Shown here: piece by piece, positions 1 through 12,215 of the stretch
Numbering within the stretch: the first letter of the stretch is position 1
How the letters are laid out: the number at the start of each line of letters is the position of its first letter
Assembly (NCBI GenBank): GCA_025345505.1
Contig: JANVCC010000022.1
Span: 29,761,155 to 29,825,154, forward strand
Direction of reading: 5' to 3'
Length of the DNA stretch: 64,000 nt
Source of the DNA: Todiramphus chloris collaris
Lineage: Eukaryota > Chordata > Aves > Coraciiformes > Alcedinidae
Made by a program: the position numbers and the translations under genes
Notes under the pieces: generated by a model
What the model was told of the DNA's origin: nothing
Seen by the model: the letters and a program-made list of their open reading frames with translations, nothing else
Database searches by the model: none

Positions 1-3000
1 TTGGAGGTCTTTGGGAAAAAAATGATGAATGAGCGATACTGCAGCGGTCACACAAATCACAGGGAAATGTGGGCTCTTTAGTTTCCCAGTACTGAGCAGA
101 GTAAGCATCTCTTAAATCATCCCTCTTGCCTAATTAAGAAAAAAAAAATGTTGCAAATTCAACAAAATAAATATTTCTCACTGGAAATTATTAAAACTTT
201 CAGGACCAGCTGAAATATCTTAAGTCCAATAGTCCTGCCTAATTGCTGACATAATTTGATTATTCGAATTGGGCTGCTGCAGATGGTATTCGGCAAGAAA
301 ACCAGAACTGTGAAAGATTTTTTTTTTTTTTTCCCTGTTGTTTTTTTTTTATTTGGTATGCTTCTTGCTCTCTTCTTTATTCTTGATGTTAGCAGTGGTA
401 ACGAATAGCTTATTTAGAATTTGCTTTAAACTATTTATAATGAGCAACCTCACTAAGCTGAGAAGTAAATTTGTACACAGATCCAGGTGACATCAGCTTC
501 TGCAAATACACTGGAACAGATCAGTGAACAGGAAGTAATTAAATCCTTTAAGGGAAGTAAATCTCCCAGTTTAATAGAATGAACCAAAAGTTCCCTATTT
601 TATGCTGAATTTCTTGTTAAGTAATATTTTCTATCGTATGGCATCCTCACTGAATCTAAGATTTAATAAAATTTTGATGCATTTGGATTTGGTTCATGTT
701 TGCAAAATCCCCTGAATATAATGAAGCACATCAGTTTGAAATTAAATTTCCAGAGGTACAGTAATTTGAATTAAGCTAATATATATTAAAAAAAAAAACA
801 AACAAAGGAACTTATAGTAACTATTAGTAGTTGTTATAGTAATAGCAAACTATTTTTTATTCTATTTTTATATTTCCTAGATGTGCATTTGCACACAAAA
901 CACCATACAATAAAGATTTCCAAAAGGAATAGACAATTGGAACTTGCCTTTTTGAAGTAGTAAATCTTCATACATGTGATATGCTCTTTCTCTTAATATG
1001 ATTAAATCTCATGATTTCTAAAATTTCCACAACTATATTTATTTTTCCCCTTTTATTTCTGTGAAATTAAGGCAGAACAACTGCCTCTTTCAACTAGTCT
1101 TCTGCTAGCTCTCTGTGCTGACTTAGGAGCTATTTGAAAGAAACTTTGAACAACCTTTATGAACTTGTTCAGCCTTGGCCATTAAGATGTATTGCAGCCA
1201 TAGGCTGATGAATGCTTCTACTCTGTTTGTGTGTGACTGACACCAGCTGTGTGATGGTAGGATGAGACATTTTAGGTTGTAGTGAAACCTCAAGAGTTTC
1301 CTAAATCCTTCTCTTGTAGCCTGTGTGACCTGAAGGACCCCTTTCTCACTGTCAGGCTTTGCAAGTGTGCTCTGCAGACAGTTGGTAGGAAAACAGATGC
1401 CCCAACCACATTATTTATAAATTTGAATAACCTTTTTAGCTGAATATTTTTAACAGTAGGTTTCTGAAGTCAGGAGAGCACACACCACTCTAGAAGAGAA
1501 ACTCTAGGAATCTAATGTGGTGTTTGATTTAATACAGTTGTAAGCCCCTTGAAAAAGGTTATGTCTACAGACCAATAAGGATTTGATCTCTACAGATCAA
1601 ATATGTATCTCTACAAATCAAATATGGCTACAGATCAGTAAGTGCAACTATACTACACATAATTAAGATCTGCTTTCAACGGATCACTGAGTGTAAATTA
1701 TTTATTACTGGGGAGTAGCAGTGTTAGTGGAAGATGCCACTTTCTTCTGTGTCACTCTGCTGCTGTGCAATTTCTTGGCAGGAGGAAGCAAAAAGCTCCT
1801 TGCCATTGCATATGTAGGAGCTGTGCTTTTATTTTTTTCTCACTTGGGATAGAGTGATGTATTCCTGTAACAAATAGTAAGGCACAAAACACAGACTGCT
1901 TCACTGGTGGAACCAGACTTCAAAATCACATCAAGACGGTGAGATTTTCAAAGCCAGCTTTCACCCTTATACTAAGCAACTTCAGTGGAGGTGCTGCTAA
2001 CTTTTAGCTGCATTTTCCCAGGGAGTATATGGGTGTTCTCCAGAGTTTTCTTGCACTACTTGACTGAGTTTTGTGATCAAATGAGAATTCCCAGACATCT
2101 ATTTGGTTACATAAACTAGTATGAACAACCATATTGTTTGGAAAGCACAGTAACCCTTCCCAATAATGTACTAATTTTATTTACAAATTTCTTAAAATCA
2201 TTAATCTATTCCTTAACTATGGATTATATTTCGTGGTTTTGTAAGAGTACTTTGCTTCATTCTTTTCAGTCCTCTCCACATCCTCTTATTCTGCCATATC
2301 AGCACATTCAATTTTACACAAAAGGAAAAGTTGATCTGAAGGTTCTCATGAGCAATACGCAGAGGACAAGATGTATGCAAGTAGAAAGACTTCAACTGGA
2401 AAGGACATAACCCAATGGCAGGGAGAAAATTAGTTGCCTTTCTGAATTCAGGGCTTCTTTCTTGTTCCTGGGTTTTCATCTGTTCAACACTGATTGTTGC
2501 TAGAGCAGAAAAGGGAATACGACCTTACCTCAGGCAAATGTCTAAGGTTAGTACATGAAAGACTGAAAGGTGCTCAGACATGATGGGGCTGGAGAACTTA
2601 CAATATATTACCATATGTCATAGTCTTTTTGCAGTCATTTAAGTAGAGAAATGGATTTTATCATATTTCATGCTTGAAATCTTCCCTTTGCAGGTATTTC
2701 TGCTACCTGTGGCAACTGTGCTTTAGGTTGCTATGCCTTCACTCAGTGTTTTTAGATGCAGTGAAGCATTTTAGCCTCTCTGAAAGAGCCTTGTACAGTA
2801 ATTTCAGTGGTCCATGTAGTTTGAAAGCATTGCTTGCTGAGTAAATCGTGCACTGAAGAAACCAAGTGTAGTTTAATAAATGTATGTGCAGTCTGACAAA
2901 AGCTTGTCAATACATCCAAAATGCCAAAGACCTTGTTTTCCTTTCACCTCTGGGAGGATCTTGTTGTGGTGAAAAGGGCATGTTCAGTTCGGTATTTGTT

Positions 3001-5390
3001 GTTGGGTGTTTGTTTGCTTTGCATTTGGTTTTTTGTTTGTTCTGTTTTGGGGGGTTTTTTATTAGTTTACCTCTGTCATTCACTTTTCTGAAGGCATCAA
3101 GCAGGGCCTCAACCTCGAGACAACTTCCTTTTCTTCTCCACGGTTCTGAATAATATACCCAATGGAAAGGTATATTCATTCTGTTATTCTATTTCACAGC
3201 TATATAATCCCTTTTGCAAGGCCAACAGACCATTGCAGGTGAGATGTCTAGTAAGGTTTCTGTTTGAGGCTTGAGTTAGCTATGAGCAGAGTAACTTGCT
3301 TTTCTGTGAATACATCTTACATGTGGATTCAGGAGTGTCCTGGATCTGTGCATCTAGCACCAGTCTGAGTCTGTCATTTCTGTCTCCCATTGCTGCTCCA
3401 GGGAGGTGTCAATCAGTACAAACCCTGTGACACTGATGCCCACTCCCTGAGAAGGTCTCTAATACCCTACAACCCTCAGGAGGGGCTCAATGTTATGTTC
3501 AGGTGCCTGATGTGCTCTCTTAGCATCTCCTGGCTGTTTCCTATAACTCTGCTGCAAAACAACTGGCACTGCTCATGTTTGGGAGGGGTTCTTTTCTCCC
3601 CTTTATCTTGCTTCTTAAAATGTACTTTAAATTGCTCAAGTGGGGCAGAGAGTTTGAAACTGGTGATTCTCTAATTATACACTGAATATGTTTTGCCCTG
3701 CTGAGCTGGCCACCTTCTTGTCTCTCACAGACTAATTCATTTCCTTGCCCCATAACATATTAAAACCCTTTTGAGAAACACCCATATCATGGTACAAGTA
3801 AGATCTTGTAGGATCCCTACTATGCCAAAACTTTGAAGAGTTGTTGTCAGTGCCCTCATGGGACAGATATATGTGATTTACTTGATTATTGCAGTCTGTG
3901 AAAATAACAGATAAATGTTTTTGTAATCATCTATTTAAACTGCCTTGCAGATTTTCGTATAACATTCAGTGCATTCTCAACCCTTGCCAGTTTTCTTCAC
4001 TCCTGTCCCTTAGGAATAAAAGATATGTATCACCAAAGTTTATTAAATAAGCGTGCTGACCCTGGGTTTGGGAGTTTGTGTAGCCTGGTTACAGTTTGCC
4101 TATAAACAAAACCTTTGAAATATTACTTTATAGTAAATTTATAATGGGACAACAAATAACATATAGCAGGGCCTGACCTATAATTGTTTGCACTTCAAGT
4201 GCTTAACAAATGAGATACATAGCATCTCCTTCCTTTTTTTCTTGGGACAATGACAAAGGTTTTCCATTCCTGGCTGATGACAGATGAAGAATTTGGAAAG
4301 TCCCTCTCTTCCGTCTGGGAAAGACAATTGCAAGCTCAGTTGGCTGGTTTTTTGTTGTTGTTGTTTCTAGGAACAAGTGAATCAAGGCAGGGATCTGGGG
4401 ATTCCTGATTAATCCTTTTTCTCAGGGATTCTCTTCTCTTTTTCCTTTGGTTCTGCCCCAACCGAACTGACCTGTACACTGTGTCTGGTCTAAGAATCAG
4501 AAATACCATCTCTGCTTACCTGCCACCTTGCATTTCTGCAGTGCCAAACTAGGGCGGGAGGGAAGGAAGGGGCAAATGAAAAATGCCTGTGTAGTCCTCA
4601 GCAATGCTCAGGTCATGCCCTGAAGACTCACGATCCTTTGAAATCTTTTTCTTGACTGCTGCAGTTTATCTTTGGGGAGGCTACTTTTATTTCCTCCCAC
4701 CTTAAGCCGAGCAAAAGGTGTTGTTAGTTTGTTGTTGTTGTTTGGGTTTTTTTGCTGGGCTTTTTTTTTTAAAAAAAGGAAGAGAAAGGAGAATAAAACA
4801 CTCCACCAGAAAACATCTCCAAGATTAGATGCTTGCCTGTGCAGTGTAGGCTGAAATGCTTATCCATGCTTTTGTGATTAGCAGGCTGGATTATTATGTA
4901 ACACTGCATCACCGGGTCTCCCCGCTTCAACTCTCTCTCAACCCTCTTTGCATCAAGTTCCCACTGCAATGGAAAGGCTGTGACAAAATCTCAACTTTAA
5001 TATCCTTACGTTGACTTAAGCACGGCTTTACGTGGCCTTGGTTCATTTTACAGCTCTGATCTGACTTCATCCTACTCTCTAGGGATGTCCTTGTGTTCTG
5101 CTAAAGCTGCAATGGATACAGGTCGCAAGGTTCGTGAATGAGTATTTCCTTGTTGGAGATTCACATGGAAATCTCCCTCTAGGAAGTGAGGACACCTTTC
5201 TACAGCTGATATCAACAGCAAAGCTCTTACTGACTCCAAAGGAAGTGGGATTGGACTCACTAAATGGATTTTTCCATATGTTAATCAAATTCTACAGTTC
5301 ACATACTGCCTTATGTATCCAGTTTTTTTGGTTAAATTTAAAACACATTGATGTTTAAGTGCAATCTCAGAATAACAGTTATTAACAACC
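1..5390. other. Non-coding AT-rich stretch, no gene seen
   Basis: No frame here has a recognisable domain, and the open frames are short and unsupported. The stretch holds T-tracts near 320-350, a short imperfect 21-bp repeat (listed separately), and a G/T-rich patch near 2980-3062 made of TTTG-like words. I see no splice-flanked exon, CpG island or RNA gene. Confidence 0.7.
1588..1638. repeat. Short imperfect tandem repeat, 21-bp period
   Basis: The word CTCTACAGATCAAATATG starts at 1588 and recurs with one change at 1609. A partial third copy, CTACAGATCAG, begins at 1628. The copies are diverged, so the array is not a young microsatellite. Confidence 0.6.
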
Positions 5391-5462
5391 TAGTTCAGAA
5401 CCCATTGAAGCCAAAGTGAATTTTTCATTGACTTCAGTGGGATTTGAATCAGACTCTGAAAT
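5391..5462. repeat. Possible ancient interspersed repeat fragment
   Basis: The core reads TTCATTGACTTCAGTGGGAT followed by TTGAATCAG. This phrase resembles a widely dispersed old sauropsid repeat ending in 'cattgacttcaatggga...ggatcaggcc'. I cannot name the family. A related phrase occurs near 9460-9510. The call is from memory of the consensus and was not aligned. Confidence 0.4.
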
Positions 5463-5919
5463 TGCATTTTGACTGTCTTCTTCCCTAACCTTTCACATAC
5501 TGCTGAGTATTAGAATCAAGTAATTTTTTTGCCTTCTTCCCTCTTGTGGTTTTCGTTGCTGTACATTCTTCAAATAATCTATCTCACCATAACATACTTT
5601 GTGTTTTAATCACCCAGCAAAAAACCACACCCTGCTCAGATACACAAACAGGCACTCATCACCTTCCCCATGTCCCATCAATGCAAAAACATCGATATGC
5701 CTAAACTATCTTTATGCAACACAAATATACAGCCTGTTCCTACACAGCATATCAGAAAGGGAGCAGATCCAACTAGTTGCCAGAGGGGACTGATAAATAA
5801 GGACGTGTTCCTACTTCCATTATCAGGTGTCACTAGTGATGAGTTAGGAAGGGGTTGGGTGAGTGAAAGGGTTGCCTTTGAAAGAATTTTCTTCAGCTAA
5901 ATTTGCTCCTTGTCTTGTC

Positions 5920-6790
5920 AGATCCCAGAAAGGGGGAAACCAGCCAACAACTTTAGACAGAGGTGTAACAAGCATCTACCCGAATACAGGATGGGGAACA
6001 CAGACAGCAATATTACAGAAGAATATTGCACTTATGGATCAAAAATGGAATCTAAGTCAATAATATAGTACTAAAGGACACCACCCTCCCCACCCCCTCA
6101 CCACAAGAAAGGCAAATGTTGAACGTCCAGGCAGGAGTGATTCCAACAGAACCAATACTAAAAGTAAATTAGAAATACAGATAAAATATGATTTATTTTA
6201 TAAAGCCATGACGACATTTATAGAGGGATTTAATGTCACAGGTTTGTTGGAGTTTGCTTTTTTTTAAAGGAATTAAGTTTAGACAAATGAAAACCTCTTC
6301 AATGGAGTTGATAGGAGGTATTTTGAATTTCCAGAAAGTTTTCCAGACAATTTATGCTTTAAAAGAAACAGCTATCACAAAGCAAGAGAGATAGTCCTTT
6401 TAGGGGTTAACAATCAGCTAAAAGATGAGTGAAAAATAAGTGGGAATAAACGGTCAGCTTGCATGATAAAGGGAACTTAGTAGTATCCAGCTGGTATCTA
6501 TGCTGTTCAACATATTCATAAATGAACTTAGATATTAGATTGAGTAATGAGAGCATTTGGTGATATAAAATTATTCTGGGTAATGAAATCAAAATTTAGG
6601 CATAAAGAGTTGCAGAAGAATTTCACAGGAGTGAGTGACAGCATGCTAGAGTGGCAGATGAAATTTACTGTCAATAGATGAAAAGGAAAATGTAGATGGG
6701 GAAACAAGTATAATGCACACAGGAATAAAATTTTAACAGATATGGCAAATTTTACTTATAGAGAGTAAAATTGCATTTTGGATTTGGAGT
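5920..6790 (+). mobile_element. Ancient CR1 LINE fragment, reverse transcriptase region
   Basis: The plus strand keeps several CR1 ORF2 landmarks in the right order. Near 6337-6350 there is a degenerate match to the LDFxKAFD block (reads as NFQKVFQ). At 6503-6529 the frame reads LFNIFINEL, against the family's LFNIFINDL. At 6652-6681 it reads WQMKFTVNR, against WQMKFNVDK, and then hits a stop. Several stops and frame changes show that it is dead. Bases 5930-6075 also look CR1-derived but appear out of order, so the locus may hold two fragments or a rearranged copy. Divergence suggests an old subfamily shared with other sauropsids. Confidence 0.7.
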
Positions 6791-6939
6791 GCCCCTAGTT
6801 AAAGGAACTGTCTCCGATTCAGAGACTTTGGAAATTGTGGTACCTGAAAAAGTCTTAAAAGAAATGTGTGCTGGTTCTTGTTGTTTTAATAGTGAACACA
6901 ATTGACTTTAACCAGTACAGAACATAAACACGTGAAGGA

Positions 6940-7110
6940 CACTTTTTACTGCATTTTGTGTTAATGGAACCTCAGCTGCATATTGTGTTCAGATTGGGGT
7001 GCTACCTTTGAAGAAAGAAGTGATCTCTGGAGTGAGTCCAGCGAAGAAAAACATGGATTATTTCAGGTCTAGATAAGATGTTGATCAAACAAAGAAAAGA
7101 ATGTGTTATC
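6940..7110 (+). mobile_element. Ancient CR1 fragment, C-terminal ORF2 region
   Basis: The text around 7035-7075 (GAGTGAGTCCAGCGAAGAAA, then a diverged ATGATTAAAGGTCTAGA-like phrase) matches the CR1 segment coding for 'ERVQRRATKMIKGLE'. It lies just downstream of the 5.9-6.8 kb piece in the same orientation and is probably the same insertion. Confidence 0.6.
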
Positions 7111-7140
7111 CTGGTATCAGGAATTCTAGAGTTTTGCGGT

Positions 7141-7200
7141 TTGGATTTTTTTTGTTGTTGTTGGTTTGGTTTGTTTGTTTCTTTTTTTTTTTTTTTTTTT
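7141..7200. repeat. Low-complexity T/G tract ending in 19 Ts
   Basis: TTTGTTG and TTTGG words are followed by an uninterrupted run of T at 7182-7200. It sits just beyond the CR1 fragment but is not itself a CR1 tail, because CR1 ends in a short octamer-like repeat rather than poly(A). Confidence 0.8.
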
Positions 7201-9430
7201 ATAAATAGAACAAGGAGGGAATGGGTATCCACCTAAACAACAGATCCTGTGCCTTTGGCTCCAGTGCAGCTTGTTAGACAGTGGTTTGCATGGATCTAGC
7301 TATCAAAACATTTTTCTTTCAGCACTCAGGTTGTTTCTGCATTTTCATTATAACGTGTCCCAGATCCAGAAACTGGCAAAGCATAACCAGCTTTTATGCA
7401 GGTTATACCATATTTTATGCCCTCACTTAACCTTTTATAGGCTGTCAAAGTCTTCCAATCCAACTCCCACTGTGACAGAGATGTGCTAGTCTTCATCTTT
7501 TTTGAGTAAACTGAGTCCATTTAGAGTTTACGAGTTCTTATTCAGGAGTCCTCAGAAGCACTGCATGTGTGACCAACCTCCCAGAGAAGTCTTCTAGTGT
7601 AACTGATTTTTTTTAAGATATTTTCTAAATCTATTCCTTGAATGTTTATCTCCCTTGCTTTCAGCATACTTGACAGTCTTGAACAATACTATCCCCCATA
7701 CTTTGTCCTTAGTTTTCTCGATCCAGAAAGCAAAAAATTCCACCTGCATGCTGTGCACACCCAGGAAGGCAAACACCATCTCTTGTGCACTCCATTAGAC
7801 TGCAGAAGTTAAAGAAGTTAGAAAAATGATTGAAGAATAAGACAGCTATTACAATTAATTGTTCACATCCAGTTTGATAAGAATCTGCTTGCCCCTTTAA
7901 TAACTAAAAAAGAGACAGACCAGGTTGGTTTCTTTGTGTTTTCAACACAAAAGACCGAGTTGTTGTATCTCAAAGCTAGACTAGAAAGTACAGGGAAGAA
8001 TTACATTAATATACTTTTAAGCCTATGGGGTAATTCAGGTTCTATTTGAAAATGCTTTTGGACTGAGACTGAAAATGAAACTAACCAAACCTGAAATCTG
8101 AATTTTATGAGGAGGTTAAAAACATAAAGGAGGACAAGTCTGAACTGAAGAGCAATAGCATTTGTTAAGTTTTCCCCAGACATGGTAGTAAACATGATCC
8201 TGCTTTCTAAGCTCAGTGTGATGTAAATGCAAAAGATGTGTTGTGTCAAATTCTGGTTTTAACTCAGGAATCATTTTCAGGTTTTATGAGTTTGCAAACA
8301 CGTTATTTAATAGCACATCATGGCTTAATTTGACTGCGGATGTAAAATTTCAAAATGCAAATGAAAGTAATATATACTCTAATTTTTCCCTCCTTTTCCT
8401 GACCAACATGAAACAAACTTGAGATATCTTAGAACGATACATGTTTCCTGAGTTATCTGTTTCGCATGCACTAAAAGAATTACTTACTTTTGTTGTTGAA
8501 ATTTTCTAGAAGCTTAGTGGAACTTCTTGTGATTTATCTTGCTTTAAAAGGCAGCAGCAGCAACGTTAACTGTTTTACCAGTTTGCCAGAGTGAAACCAC
8601 ATCTAGTCCCAATACGGCTTTCTAGAGGTAAGAAGAAAAACTGTTGTGTGAAAACTCCATTGAGATAATACATAGAGTATCACAGCACAGAGCTGAGCTT
8701 GATATACCGTGGAGCATGAGCAGCCAGTCCTTTGCTTTAACCTACAGACTAGATGTTAAATAAAGTTATCTTTGCTAAAATTATGTTGTTTTAATGTAAG
8801 TGAACTATTTGTAGGCAGTGTTATCTTGTAATGGCTTTCTGTAAACAGAATGAGGCAAAGTTGATTTTTTTTTTTTCACCATGTGAAAACATCTTCCAAA
8901 TTCACCAAGATTTATTATTACTGCAAAATGAGCAGCACAGATAACATTCCCGTCACCTAGAAATCCACACACACAAAATCAAAGCACACAAGAGTGTGTT
9001 TTGCATGTGGCAACCCAAATACTGCTTTTCACTTGTGCCACCAAGAGAGGGATGAGAAGCCACTGGCCATACCTCTGAAGGCAGAGCTTGGCCCAGTACC
9101 TTTATGAAAGAAATCTGATTTGTATGTTTCTTCTTTCTGCAGAGATCAAAGACCATTTACTCAGCTAAATAGCTAGGGCTAGTGTAGATTTATGGAACCA
9201 ATTTAGAGAATTAATAAACCACGCCATAAATCTTGTTAAGGTCACACCGTATGTGAATGTGCCTATATGCAGACGTGGAAATTTGGTATCCTTCCAAGTG
9301 AGAAGACTAACTTTCTTGAGCTTAGTTACAGTAAGTAATTAAATTCATGCCCCTTAAATAATGGATCATTGAAGAGAGTGTTGTTTGGTTTGGTTTTTTT
9401 CATGGAGATTTTTAAATTATGTGCCCAACC
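7201..9430. other. Non-coding stretch, nothing recognised
   Basis: Open frames are under 85 codons and show no domain. There is a T10 run near 8868. I see no exon, repeat family or RNA gene that I can support. Confidence 0.65.
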
Positions 9431-9432
9431 CT

Positions 9433-9515
9433 TCAAAGTACGGAGTGCTTTCAACTGCCTTGGACTTCGGTGGGAGCTGAAAGCACTTTGCATCTTGCAG
9501 AATCGAGGCCTTTAA
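9433..9515. repeat. Possible ancient repeat fragment with a 10-bp hairpin
   Basis: AGTGCTTTCA at 9444-9453 pairs perfectly with TGAAAGCACT at 9478-9487 across a 24-nt loop. The stretch TTCGGTGGGAGCTGAAAGCA and the following GCAGAATCGAGGCC resemble an old sauropsid repeat with 'cttcagtgggagctg...caggatcgggcc'. The family name is not known to me. Confidence 0.4.
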
Positions 9516-11190
9516 ATGGACCTGAATCAAAACACCTATGAACCTTGGAAAGTTTGAGCCTGGATGCAAATGCTAAATCCAGTGACTCAAACTCATCTTT
9601 AATACAAACCAATATTTACAGTTTGCTTGGTCTTGAAATGTAGTAGCTCAGCAAGTATGGTCTGTTTAATAGATTGAAGGAGCATGAATAAAAGAAGAAT
9701 CGTCTCATGAATAGAGAGGTTTAAAATAGATGGTATAAAAATAGCTTGTTACTTAGAAAATTTTCCTCATCCTTAAATCTTACAGAGAGCCAGAGACTTG
9801 ATCTTTAGGGTTTGCTGTTTTTTTTTAACTCCCCTTCAGTCAAACCCTGCCCCGATAACTAAGCCATTCTATGCTGTACAAACATAAATCTGCTTCCACA
9901 CAGCTTTTAGCCCACTAATTCCCTCTAATTAACCTTTGACATTTTCTATGTATTTGTAGTTGTGTCACTTAAAAAAAAACCTGCTTTCCTCCTCCAATTC
10001 CGTGTAAGGTATATATTTAATATTTTTGAACTTGGATGCATGAGGAAAGGGCAGGGATATGAATCCACTCCCAGTCTTCCTTCATCCTTAGCAACTTATG
10101 AACCCTTTTCAGCCATGTTTGGCAGAAGGCAAAAGGAATGTCTCGAGTCTCAAAGACTTGAGGTGTCTGCTGGCAGCCCACCTGCACGCAGTTCTGTGTT
10201 CGCTGCGGTGTGTATTTCCCCTTGTCCAGCTCCCACAGAACGTGACGCCACATTTCAAGTTGGTGATGGGACGCAGAGGTGTTTTGCAGCAAGGCTGAGG
10301 TGCAGGGAGATGCAGAAGCCGGGAGGAAGGGTTGAGTGTGGGAATAGGTTCTTGTATGTATGGATTACATCCATTAGAAAAGGGGGGTGGGCAATTCTAC
10401 GACTCTAGGGCAACCCTTCTCCTTTGTTTGGTCTGTGTATCAGTCTCAGCGGTGAGGTTAACACAGCTCTGGAAAGCCTGTGAAGTTGGGTTTTTATTAG
10501 GAAGCAGCAAAACTAAAGAGACTGCAGGTATTGTAGTAACAGTGATTCTACATCTCATCCCTAGCAACAAGATTGTCTGAGTTCATATAAAATACATGTG
10601 TAAAACAGTATAATCCCCTGTATAGCTGGTCTCACCATCTCCATTTTTGTATCCTGCTTGAGAGAACAGTCTCCCTGCTATGAGCTGTTTCTAACTCCAG
10701 CTCTTGGTTTGCAATGCTGCTTTGAATAGGACATGAAAGAGATATGATACTGTGTAGGAAGAGGAGGAAATACGGTGGGAGGAGAGAGACAGCAGCGGAG
10801 CTGTATTGTCATCTGTCTTGATTGTTGTTCCAAAAAAACCCTCAGGAGTAGTCACCTGCTCTGATGTCATGTAGTCTGAAGTCCTAGAGGTCCTGGCCCT
10901 GCTGAGAAAAGTTGCTGGAGTAGTTTTTCAGAGGTTTTTTCTCCCCTTGTCTCACAGCCTGGTGAATTCTGCTTGGCCAGAAGACACAGTTGCAAGCTCA
11001 GACCATTAGCCATGGGAAATGATAAATATCTGACAAGTCCCTGAAGCCATTTAGACGGCTTTTGGGCTCTGGGATGGATCCCAAGCCTCAATTCTCTTTC
11101 CCCCAGAGAGGCATTACTTTTGCAGCACAGCAATCCCTGCTCCCAGAGCTAACCAATGTTTAAAAAAGTTAGTGGACTAAGATGCTAAAG
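9516..11190. other. Non-coding stretch with a mildly CpG-enriched patch
   Basis: Bases 10130-10330 hold more CpG than their surroundings, and frames stay open for 148 codons on the plus strand (9962-10408) and 91 on the minus. The predicted proteins are low in structure and share no motif, and the two frames overlap, which is what a stop-poor GC-richer patch produces by chance. I do not call a gene. Confidence 0.55.
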
Positions 11191-11194
11191 ACAT

Positions 11195-11460
11195 CTAAGG
11201 CCTGTTGAGGGCATTTCATCGCTCTGCCCAGTTGCATATTAATAGGGTGCACTGTAAACCAAGGCTCACAGCTGAAGGGCAGGCAGCTTAGCTCAATTCT
11301 TTCAAACTGCTGTGAATGTAATTACACCTAACAAATCAGCCTTTGAATGATGCCCACCAAAAACGAAGCACACACAGATTTATTGCCTGGTCTGTGTGCG
11401 AGAAAGGCAGAGAATGTGATCTGAAAAGGAGAGAATAAAAAATTAAAGGATCCCATACAG
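11195..11460. promoter_or_regulatory. Candidate conserved non-coding block
   Basis: This is complex, repeat-free, AT-rich sequence with clustered homeodomain-like cores (TTGCATATTAATAG near 11233, GTAATTACACC near 11319). It looks like a vertebrate enhancer in texture only. The call is an inference from composition and motif clustering; conservation cannot be seen in one sequence. Confidence 0.3.
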
Positions 11461-11653
11461 TGTAGAATTCTCTCTAGATGTCTAAATTGGAAAAGAGCAG
11501 CAAGTTTTTCATTTTATTTTAAATACATCATGAGGTGTTTTGCCTCTCAGAATATGTCATATCAAATCAGTGGCCACCGAGGAGGTACACAGCAGGGTGC
11601 AGAACCACACACTGCAGAAAATGGGAAACACAGAGTGACAGCTCTGTTACTGT

Positions 11654-11696
11654 CAGTCAGAAAAGCTGGTCCCATACGGGAGACCAGCTCTGACTG
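11654..11696. other. Near-perfect 43-nt inverted repeat (hairpin)
   Basis: The outer arms CAGTCAG (11654-11660) and CTGACTG (11690-11696) pair completely. The inner arms AGCTGGTC (11664-11671) and GACCAGCT (11682-11689) also pair completely. Only an AAA bulge at 11661-11663 separates the two stems. A short CC/GG pairing may close the loop further around ATACG. That is 15 exact pairs in 43 nt. It is shorter than a usual pre-miRNA. Confidence 0.7.
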
Positions 11697-11984
11697 CATA
11701 CCTTAAAGTGCAGCACTAAACATATGCGCTTGCCTGCTTCTGACAGGGGAATAGCAGTTGCAGCACTGACTCCAAGGATCTGGAGTGATTTATTTTTCCT
11801 AAGCATTCCTGATAGGATATTATTATATGTTGGCTTATTTCCAGCAGTAGGGGTGACATACAGTATTTTAGCATTATATTCAGAATGCACACACGTACCA
11901 GAAAAAGGTCTCTAGTTTAAAAAAAAAAAAAAGTGACATGAAAACCTTACACTTTCTGAATGCCATGCACATACTCATCAACCA

Positions 11985-12215
11985 GGGATAATTAGGCCTG
12001 TTGAAGCCAGTGAATACTGAAAACGTACAGAGGGTTTATTTGTTGCTCTGAAGGGGTGCAATAACAGGTTTGGTTTCTTTCGCTGTTTGCCTGTCAATCA
12101 TACTTTTAATTACCTAATTGTTAGATCTGTTAACAGCTAAGACTGGTTGACAACTTTAGGGTAAAGGGCCTAATAATTTTACTGTCAACAGTACTCCAGT
12201 TTTTTCAGTACAAGG
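11985..12215. promoter_or_regulatory. Candidate enhancer block with PBX/MEIS-type site
   Basis: CTGTCAATCA at 12091-12100 is the exact complement of TGATTGACAG, the classic PBX-MEIS/PREP composite site. It is followed within 20 bases by TTTTAATTACCTAATTG, which holds two overlapping TAAT/ATTA homeodomain cores, and then by GTTAACAGCTAAG. The block is free of repeats and microsatellites. Motif presence is seen; enhancer function is inferred. Confidence 0.4.

Noticed and set aside
9962-10408. 148-codon plus-strand frame
   Set aside because: No domain, signal peptide or repeat; it overlaps open frames on both strands in a GC-richer patch, which lowers stop frequency by chance.
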